Assembly: GCA_029721435.1 (NCBI GenBank)
Contig: CM056586.1
Coordinates: 72,374,607 to 72,438,606, forward strand
Direction: 5' to 3'
DNA: 64,000 nt
DNA from: Gymnothorax reevesii
Lineage: Eukaryota; Chordata; Actinopteri; Anguilliformes; Muraenidae
Positions 1-13,100 of this stretch are shown here, in pieces; the stretch's first letter is position 1, and each line of letters opens with the position of its first letter. Below the pieces are notes generated by a model. That model saw only the letters and a program-made list of their open reading frames with translations, did no database searches and was not told the DNA's origin. The translations under genes were made by a program, and so were the position numbers.

Positions 1-171
1 ACGGAGGATGTCCATCTCTGCAGTGGAGGTGTCCTGGCTGCTTTACTCTCTGGGACATGAGGGCATCAGTTTCTCTCGCTGTTCCCAGAAGAGACCTCTC
101 AGTCTCCTGTCTGTCCATCTCCGTCTCCAGCTGAACGCGCCAACCACAGAGCCTCAGGACTTCAGTATTAG

Positions 172-380
172 GAAATTATCCTACAGTTCTTTTCATAATA
201 ATACTATAGTACTCACAGTTTAACTACGGTATTATTATAATTTGCATAGCATAACTATAGTACTACTACAGCTTAGTCTATTTTACTGCTGTAGTTATAC
301 TACACTATGGTGGCAAAAATAATGTCCATTTACTATAGAATAACTATAGCTTAGAACTATAGTAATTTTTCATAAGGGAT
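172..380. repeat. AT-rich CTATAG-type MITE, copy 1
   Basis: An AT-rich stretch full of ACTATAGTA-like words. It aligns by eye with 63418-63710 at the other end of the window; both share the phrase TATGGTGGCAAAAATA and an end resembling AGTAACTTTTC. It has no coding capacity. I infer a short non-autonomous DNA element; the superfamily is unknown. Confidence 0.5.
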
Positions 381-385
381 TTGTG

Positions 386-1750
386 AGTCTGCATATTCAA
401 AGCTGCTCCTCAGTGTATAGAATGTCTTTAAGAACATGCAAATGCATTAAAGTTTTGTCTGTTGGCACCATGATTTCACAAAACAAGAAAATGCCAAACT
501 CTTCCGCTTAGCTTCTGGAACTCTCCAGTCCAAAGTAGGCTGGAGAGTTGCTGTAAAATTTTATTTTTGTAAATGGCCAAAGAGCAGCCCATAATTGTTT
601 AACCTTCAAGAGTTTTAGAAATGTGTGACTCATCCTCTGTTTAATAACATGCCCCATTTATCTGCCTGCTGGCAACAGAGACTGGAGCCAACAGACCTGC
701 AAACATTAGCCGTCTCCCAAAACGGGAAATTATATTCCAGCTTCGCTTTAGTTCACTCCCCAAGTGTAATGATACACTTTGATCCTCTTTGTCGCAGTCT
801 TTACAGTAATTTTGTAGAAGTGACTTTTTGTTTTTAGTGCCAGTGAAGAACTTGAAACATAAACACACACTTTATCTGACGGACGGACCTGCTACTTCAT
901 CTCTGCGAGTGACGCTCGGAGAGAGATGATTTGCTGTGATGCTGCACCCCCTGCCCTCACTCCTAACTGCTTGAGGGGGCAAATATTGAGCCCCCCGTCA
1001 CTAATATACGCTAATGCCAGTTCCTGACATGGAGCCAGATGCCCAGGTTGGCAGAGGATCTGAGGAAATGCCTGGGCTGTTCACCCCCGTGCGGAGGGGA
1101 GGTGCCCAGGAGGAGGAGCAGTGAAGAGATGAGGAGATCCTGGGGCCTCCAGGGGGCCCCCACCTCCTGTACGTCTCAAAAATCCCTCCCGCCTGCCCCG
1201 CCCTGCCAGCCAAATCCGGCCCTCCGAGGCTCTGACCTTTTCCACACCTCGTCTGAGAATAGAAGGGTGCACGGCCACACCACAGCCAGCTTACCGGGGA
1301 TGGTCACGTAAAGAATGGGACACCTGCTCCTGAGGATTAGTAATTACAGTATGCGTGTCGGTCAGAAGGATTACACTGAGAGTGGCTTGGAAAGCAGTTT
1401 CCGTAATGCGCTTGTAAAGTGCTTTACGTGATGTTTGTCTTCTGTGGTCTCTGCTTTGATGTGTAATGGAGAGTCCTCCTGTAGAGCGCAGCCATTTCAA
1501 CTTTTTATCCTCGGGATGAGGGGCCAAAACCTCAGGTTCTTCTTCTTATTTTTGGTGTGGACACCAGCTTTGAAGCTCTACATCTTTATTACTTGTCATA
1601 CCGTCATGAATCTTGACAAACTTATTCCACGTCAGTGAAGACATTAACTGTGTCTGATTCTGCAAAGGAGGCATATAAGTCCAACCTGCAAACGCGCTCA
1701 TTTACCCACCATCTTCCTGAGGATGTGGTTCTATTGAACTTGTTTTAACA
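386..1750. other. No gene recognised
   Basis: Non-coding sequence upstream of the first visible cerkl exon. Open frames here are short, lack splice context and look like chance. A GC-richer patch at about 1020-1260 has no recognisable motif. Nothing matches the expected N-terminal cerkl exons. Confidence 0.5.
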
Positions 1751-1752
1751 GA

Positions 1753-1787
1753 GCACACACACACACATGCACACATTCACACGCACG

Positions 1788-1818
<31 letters not shown>

Positions 1819-1840
1819 GCCCGCACACACACACACGCAC
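1753..1840. repeat. Interrupted (CA)n microsatellite
   Basis: A CA dinucleotide run with CACG and CATG interruptions, read directly. Long CA arrays are typical of fish introns and intergenic DNA. Confidence 0.9.
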
Positions 1841-1842
1841 AA

Positions 1843-2640
1843 TTTCCTGAGTCTTTACTGTTACAAGGACCCGCTGGCGTATGGAATTTTCTTAAGCCTT
1901 TCAATCCAATTTTACCTGGCATTCTTGAGCGTGAGTCAGTAAGTGCTGGCAGCACAAACTCTTCATGAATGGCGTGTGGCCTCTTTGACGTCGCAATACA
2001 TTAAGTCACTTCATTCGATGTCTTCAATACTAAAGCGAGTGTTAGCACAATACATAGTATACCCGCACACCAAAAAAAGTGGGATGAATCTGCCCCACAA
2101 AACCAATACAAAGGCTGAGATCAATGCCGAAAGCCAAACTTTAATTAGGACATGGGGCACCAAGAAAAATGTGCCCAGTGCTCAAACAACAAGAAACCCC
2201 GGCGTTTGAACACCCTCGGACTGACTTATGAAGTGTCCCAGAACAATTACACAATAACCAAAGTAGAATTCCACAGAACATACATTTACAAATACAAAAA
2301 TGCCCAAAGTCCCACGAAAATTTTGGAAAATTCAAATATTTTTCACTAATCTAGAGCCCAGTATATATATGATCATTCCCCCAGGTATTAAACCCCCGAG
2401 CTCAAATGCTTCATCAAAATCATTCTACGAAAAAGTTTTTTCAAAAACGCCAAAAATGCCATTTTTTCCCCAAAAAATGGTCTGATCTGAAAAATTCTTT
2501 CCTGGCCTGGATTCCCTACATTACCGCAAATGTTTTGGCATGGGGAACGAGTAATGCCGCAGTATCGAAGTGAAGAAGCTGGATGTTTAGCTTCCTGGAG
2601 GTGTCTAGCCTCTGGGGATTTGAGTTCACTTCTGTGGATA
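1843..2640. other. No gene recognised
   Basis: AT-rich non-coding sequence. I see no exon, RNA gene or recognisable repeat boundary. Confidence 0.45.
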
Positions 2641-2644
2641 GCAG

Positions 2645-2990
2645 GCCCGGCGCCAGAACAGGGAATTCGGTGGCCACTGACACGTCCCTTTATGACAGTT
2701 AGGATAGTCCTGGCTAGTTCTCAATTATTTTCCTGTATTGACGCGTTTTTCAATTATTGTAATTGGCGGTTTCTCTCCATATAAGATCTAACAACGATGG
2801 GGTAAACTCAGTAGAACTGAGAACAAACATCCATTTTAAACAATTATTAGTCCTGACCTGTTCTCAGTCATTTTCATGATTAACAGAAGGTTCACTCCGA
2901 GAGCACTTCGCACTTAATAGGTGCTGCTTGTTCTCTCCGATTAGGTAAGACGACAATCATTCATCTGGACTAACTTCGAGCCAGAGGGCA
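2645..2990. repeat. Degraded copy of the hAT-like MITE seen at 16612-17305
   Basis: Shares long blocks with the element at 16612-17305: TAGTCCTGGCTAGTTCTCAAT, then CGTTTTTCAATTAT, the motif TTTCTCTCCATA, and the right-hand block with GAGAACAAGCAGCACCT in reverse sense. Its termini have decayed, so exact ends are uncertain. Confidence 0.5.
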
Positions 2991-3302
2991 GGGTAAAACT
3001 GTTTTTTTATGCCATCAAATTTTGTTCTAGTTTGGAGAACTTCCTATCATCCCTATCAACTGCTAAAATTAATGTAAGTAAATTGTGTATATATTATTTT
3101 CATATATACTGCAAAGTTTAATTCACGGCACTGTTCACAAAAAATTTTTGAAAAATGAATTTGCTTGTTTTTAATCTGACTGTCTAAAGGACCCATGAAT
3201 AAGGAACCCTTCCCATTTTATATTTCTGATAGTCGCAGTCTGCTAATCGCCTTTGCAGTACAGATGCAGTAAAAGAAGAATTTTTTTTGCCACGATTTTT
3301 TT

Positions 3303-3786
3303 TTTTTTTTAATTTGGCATCTCCAATCCCACCCGAATCTGGAATGCCCAATTGGATGCCAAACCATGTACAAAGCTTGCTCGTATGCGACCCCTTGCTG
3401 CCAACTCAGGATAGTGACCACAGTTCACGACTCTCCTCCGAAGTACGTGCCCGTCAGCCACTGATTCTTATACACTCATTGGTTGAATCCTCGTAAGTTC
3501 AGAACGAGGGCGAAGCATACCTGGACATGAACAAACCCAGAGTCTTCCTGACGAGCGCCCGTCTGGTCAACAGGAGACACTGGAGCAACGAACAAAGCTA
3601 TTACTGTATCCCCAAATCCGGCAGTCCCTTCCCAATTTGGAACCCTGTAGCGCAATGGCCAATTGTGCACTACTCTGAAAAAGCTGCTGACCCCTGCCGG
3701 TGGGTACGCCGGGGCTCGAACCCGCGACGTGATAGTCACCTCTGCCCTGCAGCGCAGTGCCTTAACCGAGTGAGCTATCCGGCAGC
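3303..3786 (-). mobile_element. tRNA-derived SINE, copy 1
   Basis: About 485 bp in minus orientation. A poly-T (poly-A on the minus strand) lies at the left. The right end, read in reverse, is a tRNA-like head: a box A (TAGCTCACTCGGTTA) at about 3764-3778 and a perfect box B (GGTTCGAGCCC) at 3712-3722. Target-site duplications TTGCCACGATTTTT and TTGCCATGATTTTT flank it. The body matches the copy at 47715-48204 over its whole length. RNA polymerase III transcription from the boxes is inferred from the SINE class. Confidence 0.85.
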
Positions 3787-3817
3787 TTGCCATGATTTTT
3801 TTCATCTAAGTCAATGC

Positions 3818-4310
3818 TTAAGCCTTTAAGCGCTAGCTGTGGCTTTAGCTGCGATAACAATAAGGCTGCTGATCACGTTTATTGCCGTGAAGAAGTTTAT
3901 TGCCATGACTGATAGTCACGGAAAAAGACGTTTTGGTGGGTTGGTGTGTTTCACTGTTCCAGATTTTAGTATCTGCGCAGCCATGTTGGGGATTGGTTGC
4001 TGGGGGCCCTGTGTTTGCACTGTGACAATCTCTTTTCAGCATCGTCATCCTGTGAATGAATCATTACAGTATTCTTGTTTCATGGATTTTGAAAATGCCG
4101 GCGTTCGAGAACTTGTCAAGTGATGGTAGTGAGTTAAACGATGGAAATGTTGAAAATCTAGATATTTTGTTTGGTGAAAGATGGCAAAAATTAAGCTGAC
4201 TTCAAGAAATTCTGATCTGATTTATTCAGCACTGACAGGTCCCATGTGGGAAATATTTTGAGTTGTGCGTCTATATTTTATAAAAAATAATTTAGCTCTT
4301 AAAGGGTTAA
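3818..4310. mobile_element. TTAA-flanked piggyBac-like relic
   Basis: Begins TTAAGCCTTTAAGCGCTA and ends TAGCTCTTAAAGGGTTAA, an imperfect terminal inverted repeat bounded by TTAA. TTAA is the target-site duplication of piggyBac transposons. No transposase is recognisable; the 94-codon frame inside is not convincing. Confidence 0.45.
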
Positions 4311-4556
4311 CCTACAGGTCATCAGACAATTTACAGTGCTGTGGATAAGTATTTTCCCCCTTTCTGATTTCTTACTTTTTTGCATATTTGTCGCATTTAA
4401 ATGTTTCAGATCATCAAACAAATTTTAATATTAGACAAAGACAACCCGAGTAAATACAAAAAGCAGTTTTTAAATGATGATGATTTCATTTATTAAGGGG
4501 AAAAATCTATCCAAACCTACCTGGCCCTATGTGAAAAAGTAAGTGCCCCCTAAATC

Positions 4557-6400
4557 CTAATAATTGGTTGTGCCACCCTCGGCGACAACAACTGCAATCA
4601 AATGTTTGCGATAACTGGCAATGAGTCTTTCACATTGCCTTAGAATAATTTTAGCCCGCTCATCTTTGCAGAATTGTTTTAATTCAACCACATTGGAGGG
4701 GTTTTGAGCGTTAACAGCCTGTTTAAGGTCATGCCACAGCATCTCAAGCAGATTTTAGTTCGGGCTTTGACTAGGCCACTCCAAAATCTTCATTTTGTTC
4801 TTATTAAGCCATTTAGAGGTGGACTTGCCGGTGTGTTTCGGATCATTGTCCTGCTGCATAACCCAGGTGCGCTTGAGGTCACCGACTGATGGTTGGACAT
4901 TCTCCTTCAGAATTTTCCGGTAGAGAGCAGAATTCATAGTTCCATCAATGACGACAAGTTGTCCAGGTCCTGAAGCAGCAAAGCAGCTCCAAACCATCAC
5001 ACAACCACCACCATTTTTGGTATGATGTTCATTTTATGAAATGCTGTGTTAGTTTTACACCTGATGTAATGGGACGCACACCTTCCAGAAAGTTCAACTT
5101 TTGTCTCATCAGTCCACATAATATTTTCCCAAAAGTCTTGGATCATCAAGATGTATTTTGGCAAATGTGAGACAAGCCTTTGTGTTCTTTTTGATCAGCA
5201 GTGGTTTTTGCCTTGAAACTCTCCCATGGATGCCATTTTAACCCAGTCTCCTCAAACAACAAAGAAACAAATCCTTTATCAACCAGATAAACCAGTTGAG
5301 TCCAAAGTCTCTTTTTCAATGGTGATCTGGCGGTATGCAGCAAGTCACAAACAAGTATTACATAAACACAACACAGTTCAAGACAATATCAACAATACAG
5401 TACAGTATAAAACAAGAACAAGGGACAGAAGAGACTACCATCTGACAGGACAAAACTAAATATCAAAAAATCATAAGTTCTAAAAATGGCAACAAGCGCA
5501 GCTAATGGGAAAGGCTTCAAAAATCTTTTGACTGAAACTCGGTAAAGAGATGGGAGTAGCAATTTTTAAATGAGTTTGAAGGTCATTCCATGACCAAGGG
5601 CCAAAGTAAAACAGACTCCTCTTACCAGCGTCAGATCGCACAGGAGGAACCTTGAATCGCAACCAGGCGTTGGATCTGAGGTTGTACGAGTTCTGAATTA
5701 AAACAATTTTAGAGCAAATGTACTGGGGTAGTTTACCTAAAATAGCCTTGTATATTAAAACACACCACCTGCGCATAGCTAGTGAAGGCCAGCGAACTAA
5801 AGTGTACAGTGTACAGTGATGCGTCCTATAGGGCGACTTAGAAATGTATCTCAGTGCAGAATGATAGAGCGGATCGAGTTTAGCCTGGAAAGTGGGACAC
5901 GCAAATCGGTAAACAGTATCACCATAATCAAGTTGAGACAAAAATATATTATTTACTAGCCGTTTGCGAGAGAAAGAGGAAAAGCAAGATTTTAATCTGT
6001 ATAAGAAACCCAGTGTAAACTTGAGTTTCTTTGTCAACATGTCAATATGGTAATTATTGTTGACTCATGAACACTGACTATAACTGAGGCAAGTGAGACC
6101 TGCAGTTCTGTAGATGTTGTTCTGGGTTCTTTTGTGACCTCCTGGATGAGTCATCGATGCGCTCTTGGAGTAATTTTGGTTGGCCGGCCACTCCTGGGAA
6201 GGTTCACCACTGTTCCATGTTTTCACCATTTGTGGATAATGACTCTCACCGTGAGTCCCAAAGCCTTAGAAATGGTTTTGCAACCCTTTCCAGACTGATA
6301 GATGTCAATTTCTTTGTTTCTCATCTGTTCTTGAATTTCTTTAGTTTGCAGGATGACATGTTGCTTTTTGAGATCTTTTAGCCTACTTCACTTTGTCAGA
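4557..6400 (-). pseudogene. Tc1-family transposase pseudogene, split by a LINE insertion
   Basis: On the minus strand an N-terminal helix-turn-helix part lies at about 6400-6060 (peptide KGCKTISKALGLTV). The catalytic part lies at about 5262-4557, with a VWSCFAASGPGQL segment, the QQDNDPKHT motif of the second catalytic aspartate, and a C-terminal WHDLKQAVNA segment. This is the usual Tc1 order. A LINE insertion separates the halves, and several stops and frame changes break the frame, so it cannot encode a functional enzyme. Confidence 0.75.
5263..6050 (-). mobile_element. 5'-truncated LINE fragment with RT C-terminal region
   Basis: An open stretch at 6040-5480 (minus) encodes 186 residues resembling the C-terminal tail of fish non-LTR reverse transcriptases: the FLSQLDYGDTVY segment, then YHSALRYI and a downstream LYTLVRWPSLAMRR segment. 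The RT catalytic core is absent, as in a 5'-truncated LINE. It sits inside the Tc1-like transposase. The exact LINE clade is not resolved and the insertion ends are approximate. Confidence 0.6.
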
Positions 6401-6752
6401 CAGGTTCTATTCAAGTGATTTATTGATTCAACAGGTCTGGCTGTAATCAAGCCTGGGTGTGGCTATTGAAATTGGACTAAAAAAATGTGGTCAATCACAG
6501 TTAATTCATGATATAAGAAGGGGGGGGGGGGGCAATTACTTTTTCACATAGGGCTAGGTAGGTTTGCATCGCTTTTTCCCCTAAATAAATGAAATCATAA
6601 TTTAAAAACTGCATTTTGCATTTACTCAGGTTATCTAATATGTCTAATATTAAAATTTGTTTGATGATCTGAAACATTCGTGAAAAAGCGTGAGAAATTT
6701 GCAAAAAAGTAAGAAATCAGGAAGGGGGCCAATACTTTTTCACGGCACTGTA

Positions 6753-9040
6753 AGTCCATTTTAGTGGCATTCAGAGAATCTAACCAATAACAGACCCATA
6801 AGCGCCACTTTTTTTTTTCTACCATGCTCCGTGTTTATTTAGGTTCCTCATTACTATGTACCGTAACCTCCTTCATTTTATAAAGATTCCTGGCAGTGTA
6901 GAAAGACTTTGTGAGCTATGATTTAAACAGTGTGAAAAGTGCAGTCATCCATTGGTCTTTTCCTGGGAGTGATGGGAAATGTAGTCCTTTGTGAAGGGTG
7001 GTTCCTCGTTGCCCGGGGAATCTTTGGCTGGGTTTCACCCCAACCACTGTCCCCCCTCCCCGCTACGCAATGGGCAGGACCGACAGATGTGTTTACGGCC
7101 GCAGGTAACATTAATCCTGCCTGATGGCCCTCTGGGGTAAAACTGTATTCTGCACAATGAGTCTCTCAGACACTACACATCCCATCAAGGATAACTGGAG
7201 CCCACAGACAGGTGGCCACGAGACGTCCTGTCCCATTAATTCCCAATGCACTGCTCCTCCTTATCGCTGTCTATCTGGTGAGGGTGGGATTTCTTTTTTG
7301 GAATCGCAAGAACATGGGATCTTCAAGCAAATAAATTACAACAGAAATCCTCATCTCCCTTTACAATCAAGTTATTCCCTCAGAAAACTAACTTACACAC
7401 AGAATGTCCCCTTGGGCATTGGTGGTGTCATACAGGAGTGTTTTTTTCCTCTTGTTTTAAAATCAGTGAATAATTACAAAAACCAGAGCAAAAACAAAGC
7501 CGTGATAATGAGCAGACCAGCAATGCCCCCCCCCCACACACACACACACACACACCCACACACACACAATCTGCTCCTCTCCATCTCCGTCACCATAGCA
7601 GAGGGTCGTCAGTATCATCTTTCAGTGGGCACATCGGGCGCAGTGCACAGAGACCCCACTCATTATGAAGCTGGGATCATGTACTGCAGTAACACCTGCA
7701 GCTGTGGACCGCAGTCTGTCAGCGGTGTAGAGTTCCCTCGTTTCCTGAACCCTGGGTTTGCCGGAGAAACAGTGGAATGTACCATTAGCCATCAAAACGA
7801 CCTCCCAGTTTCAGTTATTTGCATTAATTAGCCAGCATTGCGGTCGTGTCGTCATACTGGAGAGGGAATCATCGACGGCCCTGTGTTTTGCCATATAATG
7901 TTAATAACTATAGAAGCTTCATTCAGCAGTGGAGTAGCGTCAAATGCCAGTCCTTCATGGGGTTTAATGTCTGTGGGGTTTTGGTGAGGTTTAGTACAAA
8001 TAGTAGTTAAAGTGCAAATTTTTAGTTTTTCAGTGCAGGTTTTCCACTTCCAGCTCCCCTGGTATAACTAATCAAGCCCTTAATTAATTGTGTCACGAGT
8101 GCTAAAAATGGAAGACATCAAATCCAGCTGGGGTTCTCCAGGAAAGGTTTGGGACCCACGGGGTTAAATAGTTTGCATCTTTCTAAGTCTGTATTCAAAT
8201 TGGCTGTTGATTGCGAGGTAAACATTGTTACCTGGAAGCACTGCAGCATTCTGGGATTGTAGTTTTTTGCTTAATGCTAAAGTTCCTGCGTAAGTTCATG
8301 CCACTTAAAACTGACATGAAGGAGTTAGGATGTTCAATTTCATTTGTTTGATATTCCCGCTGTATCTGCCCATCCTTTTCTTCCTTCTTTTCCTACCTCC
8401 TGAAAGAGTAAAATGAGGAGCAAGGAAAGGACCGAAGGATGTGTGATGTAATTGATTTGGTGTGAAGCAATTGCTTTGACCTGTACCCCAGAGCTTCACC
8501 TCTACTCAACAGGCTACAGAACTGCTTCACCTGGGGCGTGTATAAGATCAAGGGGTCAAGCGACAGCCCACAAGTCCTTGCCTCTTGAACGAAACAGTCT
8601 CGCTTTGCCCTTCAAGATGGCATCCAGCATTGTCAACATTGGTGTCCACACTTTCCCACAGCTTGTTCAATAGGATTTGATGCAAACTTTAGTTGGCAGC
8701 CATTTTGAAAAACATGCGAGAACTTGCAAGTCTTTCAAACTCGGGGGTGATTTTCCCTTGTAAGACCTACTGTGAAACCCTTTGGTCCTGAACATGCCCC
8801 TGGATTCTTGCTGAACCATGCGTCTGCACAGAAAATGATCTTCAGCCATGGAACTGAAGGCTAATGTCGTGAAGAAACAAGTGATTTACTTCATGGGCAG
8901 AGTGTGTATGAGTCTCTGGCACCTCATGTTGTGGGACAATATTGCGGCCAGAGCCCAACATGTGATTTGTGCCCCACAAGGCTTTTTCCAGAGGCTGTTC
9001 CCTGCAAAAAGACATGAAGTTGAATTCAGTTGCAAGTATT
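6753..9040. other. No gene recognised; contains a short (CA)n run
   Basis: Mostly unique-looking sequence with a CA run at about 7536-7568. The 235-codon frame at 7124-7831 runs through this microsatellite, lacks recognisable domains and is judged chance. No cerkl exon was found here. Confidence 0.45.
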
Positions 9041-9769
9041 TTAACTCGTTCCCTACGGCAAGCCGCTGCCAACGGCGTGGCAAATTCTACCATTCCCTAA
9101 CGTAAGCCGGTACCAGCTGTTATGGCCCCAATTTGTTATTACATTTATATCACAACAGCAACAGCAAGGGATGACAGACACAGTTTTAAAAACCTCAACA
9201 CATTTAATTAACAAACACCATAACAACTAACTAACCTAAAGACCAAGATTGAATTATGTACAAAACATAAATATTTACAATCCCTTTTTGGTGGGGTGGC
9301 TTGGTGATGTCCTGGATGATGAAAATGCTCAAACACAGGCAAAGAAATCCACAAAAGAAACGTCACAGGTCTTGAACAGAATGGCAGGTCTGGTCATCTT
9401 CTTGCAATTTCTCCTACAACTTTACTGTCTCAATTCTTTTCCTTATATACTCCCCTGCAGACCCCACCCACATTTAGACCTCTTTTTTTTAATTTTCTGA
9501 GACTTGCCCCAGACATGTCCAGGACATGTCAAAACATGACTCCAGTCTGAGCTTAACAAAAAAAGGTAAATACTGCCATCTAGTGGTCTATATTCACATT
9601 ACACAGCGGCATGGATGACCATTTGCAGTCCGATAAACACGAAATCAGTTGACGATTGCGGTCATGGGCCTCCTGTACCTCAATACTTTACATTGTGTAA
9701 TTTTCGGGAAAAGTGTTCCTTATAAATGCGACAATTTTATAAAAAAGTATTCCGTAGGGAATGAGTTAA
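9041..9769. mobile_element. TTAA-flanked MITE split by a solo LTR
   Basis: Left end TTAACTCGTTCCCTACGG and right end CCGTAGGGAATGAGTTAA form a near-perfect inverted repeat bounded by TTAA, as in piggyBac-type elements. Without the LTR at 9118-9603 and its 4-bp duplication the element is about 240 bp. It is non-coding. Confidence 0.65.
9118..9603 (-). mobile_element. Solo LTR of the Gmr1-like retrotransposon
   Basis: A 486-bp sequence from TGTTATGG to CATTACA, the inverse of the LTRs at 49651 and 55211 and similar to them throughout. It is flanked by a 4-bp duplication CAGC (9114-9117 and 9604-9607). No internal region remains, so it is best explained by LTR-LTR recombination of an older minus-strand insertion. 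It retains the CTCF-like core (9573-9586) and the p53-type half-sites (9500-9531), one of them mutated at its last base. Confidence 0.9.
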
Positions 9770-10000
9770 GATGAAAAATAATGCATGTATTTAATTAACA
9801 TTTTTGCTCAATGAGACATATGGCACCAATGAGCTGAGAATTTAACTCATTTTAAGATTTTCCAATGCAATGGAGAAAAATGTTGCACGCCATGCTTACG
9901 TTAAACCAGTAAATAAATTTTAGCCTAATCACAAGACTGAAATACATGTTGCAGCGGTCTTTCTTTGCTGCGCTTGAACGATGTTCTCTCTGTCTCGCAG

Positions 10001-10132
10001 GTTACCAGGACAGGCCTAAGTCTCTGAAAGTGTTTGTGAACCCCACAAGCCACAGGAAGGAAGCGCACCAGATCTACAGGGACGACGTAGCACCGCTCTT
10101 CAGGCTAGCTGACATCAAAGCTGACGTCACCG
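10001..10132 (+). CDS. cerkl: cerkl exon A
   Basis: Acceptor TGTCTCGCAG ends at 10000 and donor GTGAGC starts at 10133. It encodes [19 protein letters not shown] and onward to LADIKADVT, the start of the lipid-kinase catalytic domain. The first two bases complete a codon from an upstream exon, so this is not the first coding exon. It ends one base into a codon completed by exon B. Confidence 0.9.
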
Positions 10133-13100
10133 GTGAGCTTCCTCCGCCTTTTGGCTGCAGTTTGGCGCTTCGGCGATCCTCGGGGATGCAGTCGGAGGGC
10201 AGACAGCTCCCCCGTTAGCTCTGTCCCCCTCAGTGGAACGTCTGACCCCAGGCTCCGCCCCAGGCCTGTCATCAGGCCCCTCCCCCTCGTGATCAGGCCC
10301 CCCTCCCACCCACAGTCACTCCACCGTGATGCGGGACCAGCGATGGACGCGGCCAACAAAAACATATAGTGCAGTCCTTAACAATCTCTATAGTGGCAGA
10401 AATCTTGTGTTTCTTCTCTGCGCTCCAGAACATTTGATGTGAAATCAGGGAGTGAGAGGTTATGGTAGCGACTCTCAGCTTTAATTTTCAGGTATTGAAA
10501 TCCATATTCATATCATGTGAACCTTCTAGAAACTGTAGGTGTTACGAGCTGGACTGTACAAGGCAGTGCTTCCTAATATCTGACTCAAATTAGTACACAA
10601 ATGGCTCTTTCAACTATTTGAATAAATGGCACTTTTTAAGCTATTTTTTAAGCTATTTGAAAGAGAACTTGACTTACAGATGTTTTAATGTAGGCTCTTA
10701 ATTTGCCTTATTTAACAGTAAATGAAGGAGTTTCTGCCTGATTGTCCATCTTCCTGTTTGTATGTGGGTCAGATCCAAAGCCTCTGCAAGTGTTACTGAC
10801 GGAATTCAGAGAAATAAAGACCCATCAAGACTAGTGACAGTTAAAATTAGGTGGGGTTAGCATGATTGATACAAAAGTTGGGATTCCTCAGCAGTACAAC
10901 CAAAAATAATCATTTAGGTTGTTTATTATTGGTCTAAATATGCAAATTAGGAATGTGTTATGGACAGAATCATAAATTTATTTATTTTGTTTACAAAGCC
11001 TAAACAGTTATTCTCTGGGACAGAACTACAATGTATTAAAACTGATAAACATGATCATCCGAGTTTAAGCCTGGAGATTGACAGGTTTTGATCTGAACCT
11101 TGTATTAATATCTGTCCTTCGATTTTCTTGATGACTGTTTATCCGACTGAGTTCACACTTAACTGATATATCGCTGAGGACTAAAGGAAGTGCAATGTTG
11201 AGTGTGAGGTCTTTTGGCTGACTGTTCTGAAGAATTTTTCAGAAAACTGCATGCAGCAATACCGTTCAAGTAGCAGTTCAAGCAATCGGCCTGTTCTGAA
11301 CTGGCACCTTCCTTTTTTTGATGTTAAATATTATTTTTTGGGATTTCCTCCTTTATTCGAAAGTCCCACAGTAGAGAGAGACAGGAAGGTTGGGGAGAAG
11401 AATGGGGAAGACATGCGGCACATGACCCGAGCCTGAATCTAACAGGGTCCCCACCGGAAGGACAGCCTTTATGGTGCGCGTGTCCAGACCGATGAGCCAC
11501 TGGGGCGCCGAACAGGCACCGATATGTCATGATGACAGCACACTGCAAGGCGATGATACTGCCATATTGTGACCAGACAGTGCTACCAGTGTTGATGTCG
11601 CTGTGTGGAACGTCTCGTTCTACATGGTGGTTCCTCGCTGGGTCTGCTCTCGAGGAAACTTGACCCAGTGGGAGGAGCCAGTACCATCTGCTCTGATGGG
11701 GTGCCGGGTGGGAAGGGGAGGGCGGGGTGTTGCGGTATTAATCCCAACCCCTCCCCCTCCCCTGCTCCCGCCCCCCAGAGCCCTGCGGGCAGGTGTCACA
11801 TCAGGGAGGGGATCCCACAATCTGGGCTCTAATGAACTCCACTACCTGACTTTAAAAGCCATTTGAACAGTAATATAATATTCCTTCTGTTAATGCACTC
11901 TCAGGGGTATTCGGGAGGCTGACATGAAGCCATTAATAGGTGCTTTGGCTAACAGAAATGAAAGATCTCGGTCTCAGAGATGGCCTCCACAGATGGAATC
12001 AGAACTGAGGGGACTACATTGTGTTTGAACCTCAGACTCGTGATCGCTTTATTTCAGCCGAAACCCGGAAATTGAATCTTGGAAATAAGTCAGTCTGATT
12101 CTTACCATTCAGAGGGCAAATTATTCATACATTGCCTTATGTTTTACATTAAAAACATGAAACATCTGCAGTTTAGTTTGGCATCTGAAATATTTTGTCT
12201 ATAATGCTGATAATTTTATAATACTTTGAAAGTCCACCAGAATTAAACTTTTGTCATGCTTTATCTTGAAGGTTGTATTTTGGCGCAGCTATATTAACTA
12301 TTTAAAGAGACCACTTGAGAGGGACGGTAGAAAATCTGCTGTCGACTGCAGCATGTGCCTTATACTTGGGGTCACCCCTCAGTCAACCAATTAATTGCCT
12401 ACATATCACTGCAGTCATAGTTCTGATTGGCTGATTGAGCTTAAAATGAAGATCCTTCCTGCAAGATTTTGGCCATTATTTTGACTGTCAGTCATTCCTG
12501 TACAGATCAATTTCATGAATTACACGACCAAATTGGAACAATGGATTTGTGATTTTAATGAATTGCTGTATACCTGTGGATCCCTACAATAGCCCTGTGT
12601 TTGCTGGTTTTTGTTTCTACCTCTATGAAAAACCAAAAATCTATTAATAATCTCTCAGAGTCTACAGTCCTGGCAAAGAACCTTCTCTCAGTTCCATCCT
12701 CACTCCTGTTCAACGGTTTTCGCCAGCCCAGTGTGTCCTGGTTTGTTTGGCTTGTCGTCCTGGTTACTGACTTTGGACCGATCCCTCGACTTTGCCCAGC
12801 CTTATTCTTCATGGTACTGATAACTCCTGCCTGACCACGGACTGTCCCGTAATAAACCCTCCAGCTCTCAAAACCCTTGAAGTTGTCATTCTCATTAGTT
12901 AATGAAGGCTAATTTTGGAGGGTTCAGTGATCTATGCTTGGTTCTTGTTCCAAAATTCGTGAGATGATACCTTTTCCAGACCACACTTAAAACCACATTT
13001 TGTATTGTGTGTCGGCTTCTAGGGGCCGGAAAACCAAAGGTGCGTTGAGTCTCGGGAACAGGGTGGAGGAGGAGGTTCTTTCTTACAAGGTGCAGCAGCG

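Larger units (their letters stand above)
4334..6750 (-). mobile_element. Tc1-like DNA transposon with about 210-bp TIRs, defective
   Basis: Starts CAGTGCTGTGGATAAG and ends in the matching inverted CACGGCACTG, each next to TA (4332-4333 and 6751-6752), the Tc1/mariner target. The inverted repeats run inward about 210 bp (to about 4550, and from about 6530) and share GGCCCTATGTGAAAAAGTAA-type words. It carries a broken transposase on the minus strand and is interrupted by a LINE fragment. Relics of the same family lie at 57370-57730 and 60570-60680. Confidence 0.8.

Noticed and set aside
3690..3786. tRNA gene
   Set aside because: Boxes A and B are present, but the sequence continues into a 490-bp body with poly-A and target duplications and has a second copy, so it is a SINE head.
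7124..7831. 235-codon open frame upstream of exon A
   Set aside because: It includes a CA microsatellite and shows no domain, splice signals or codon pattern.
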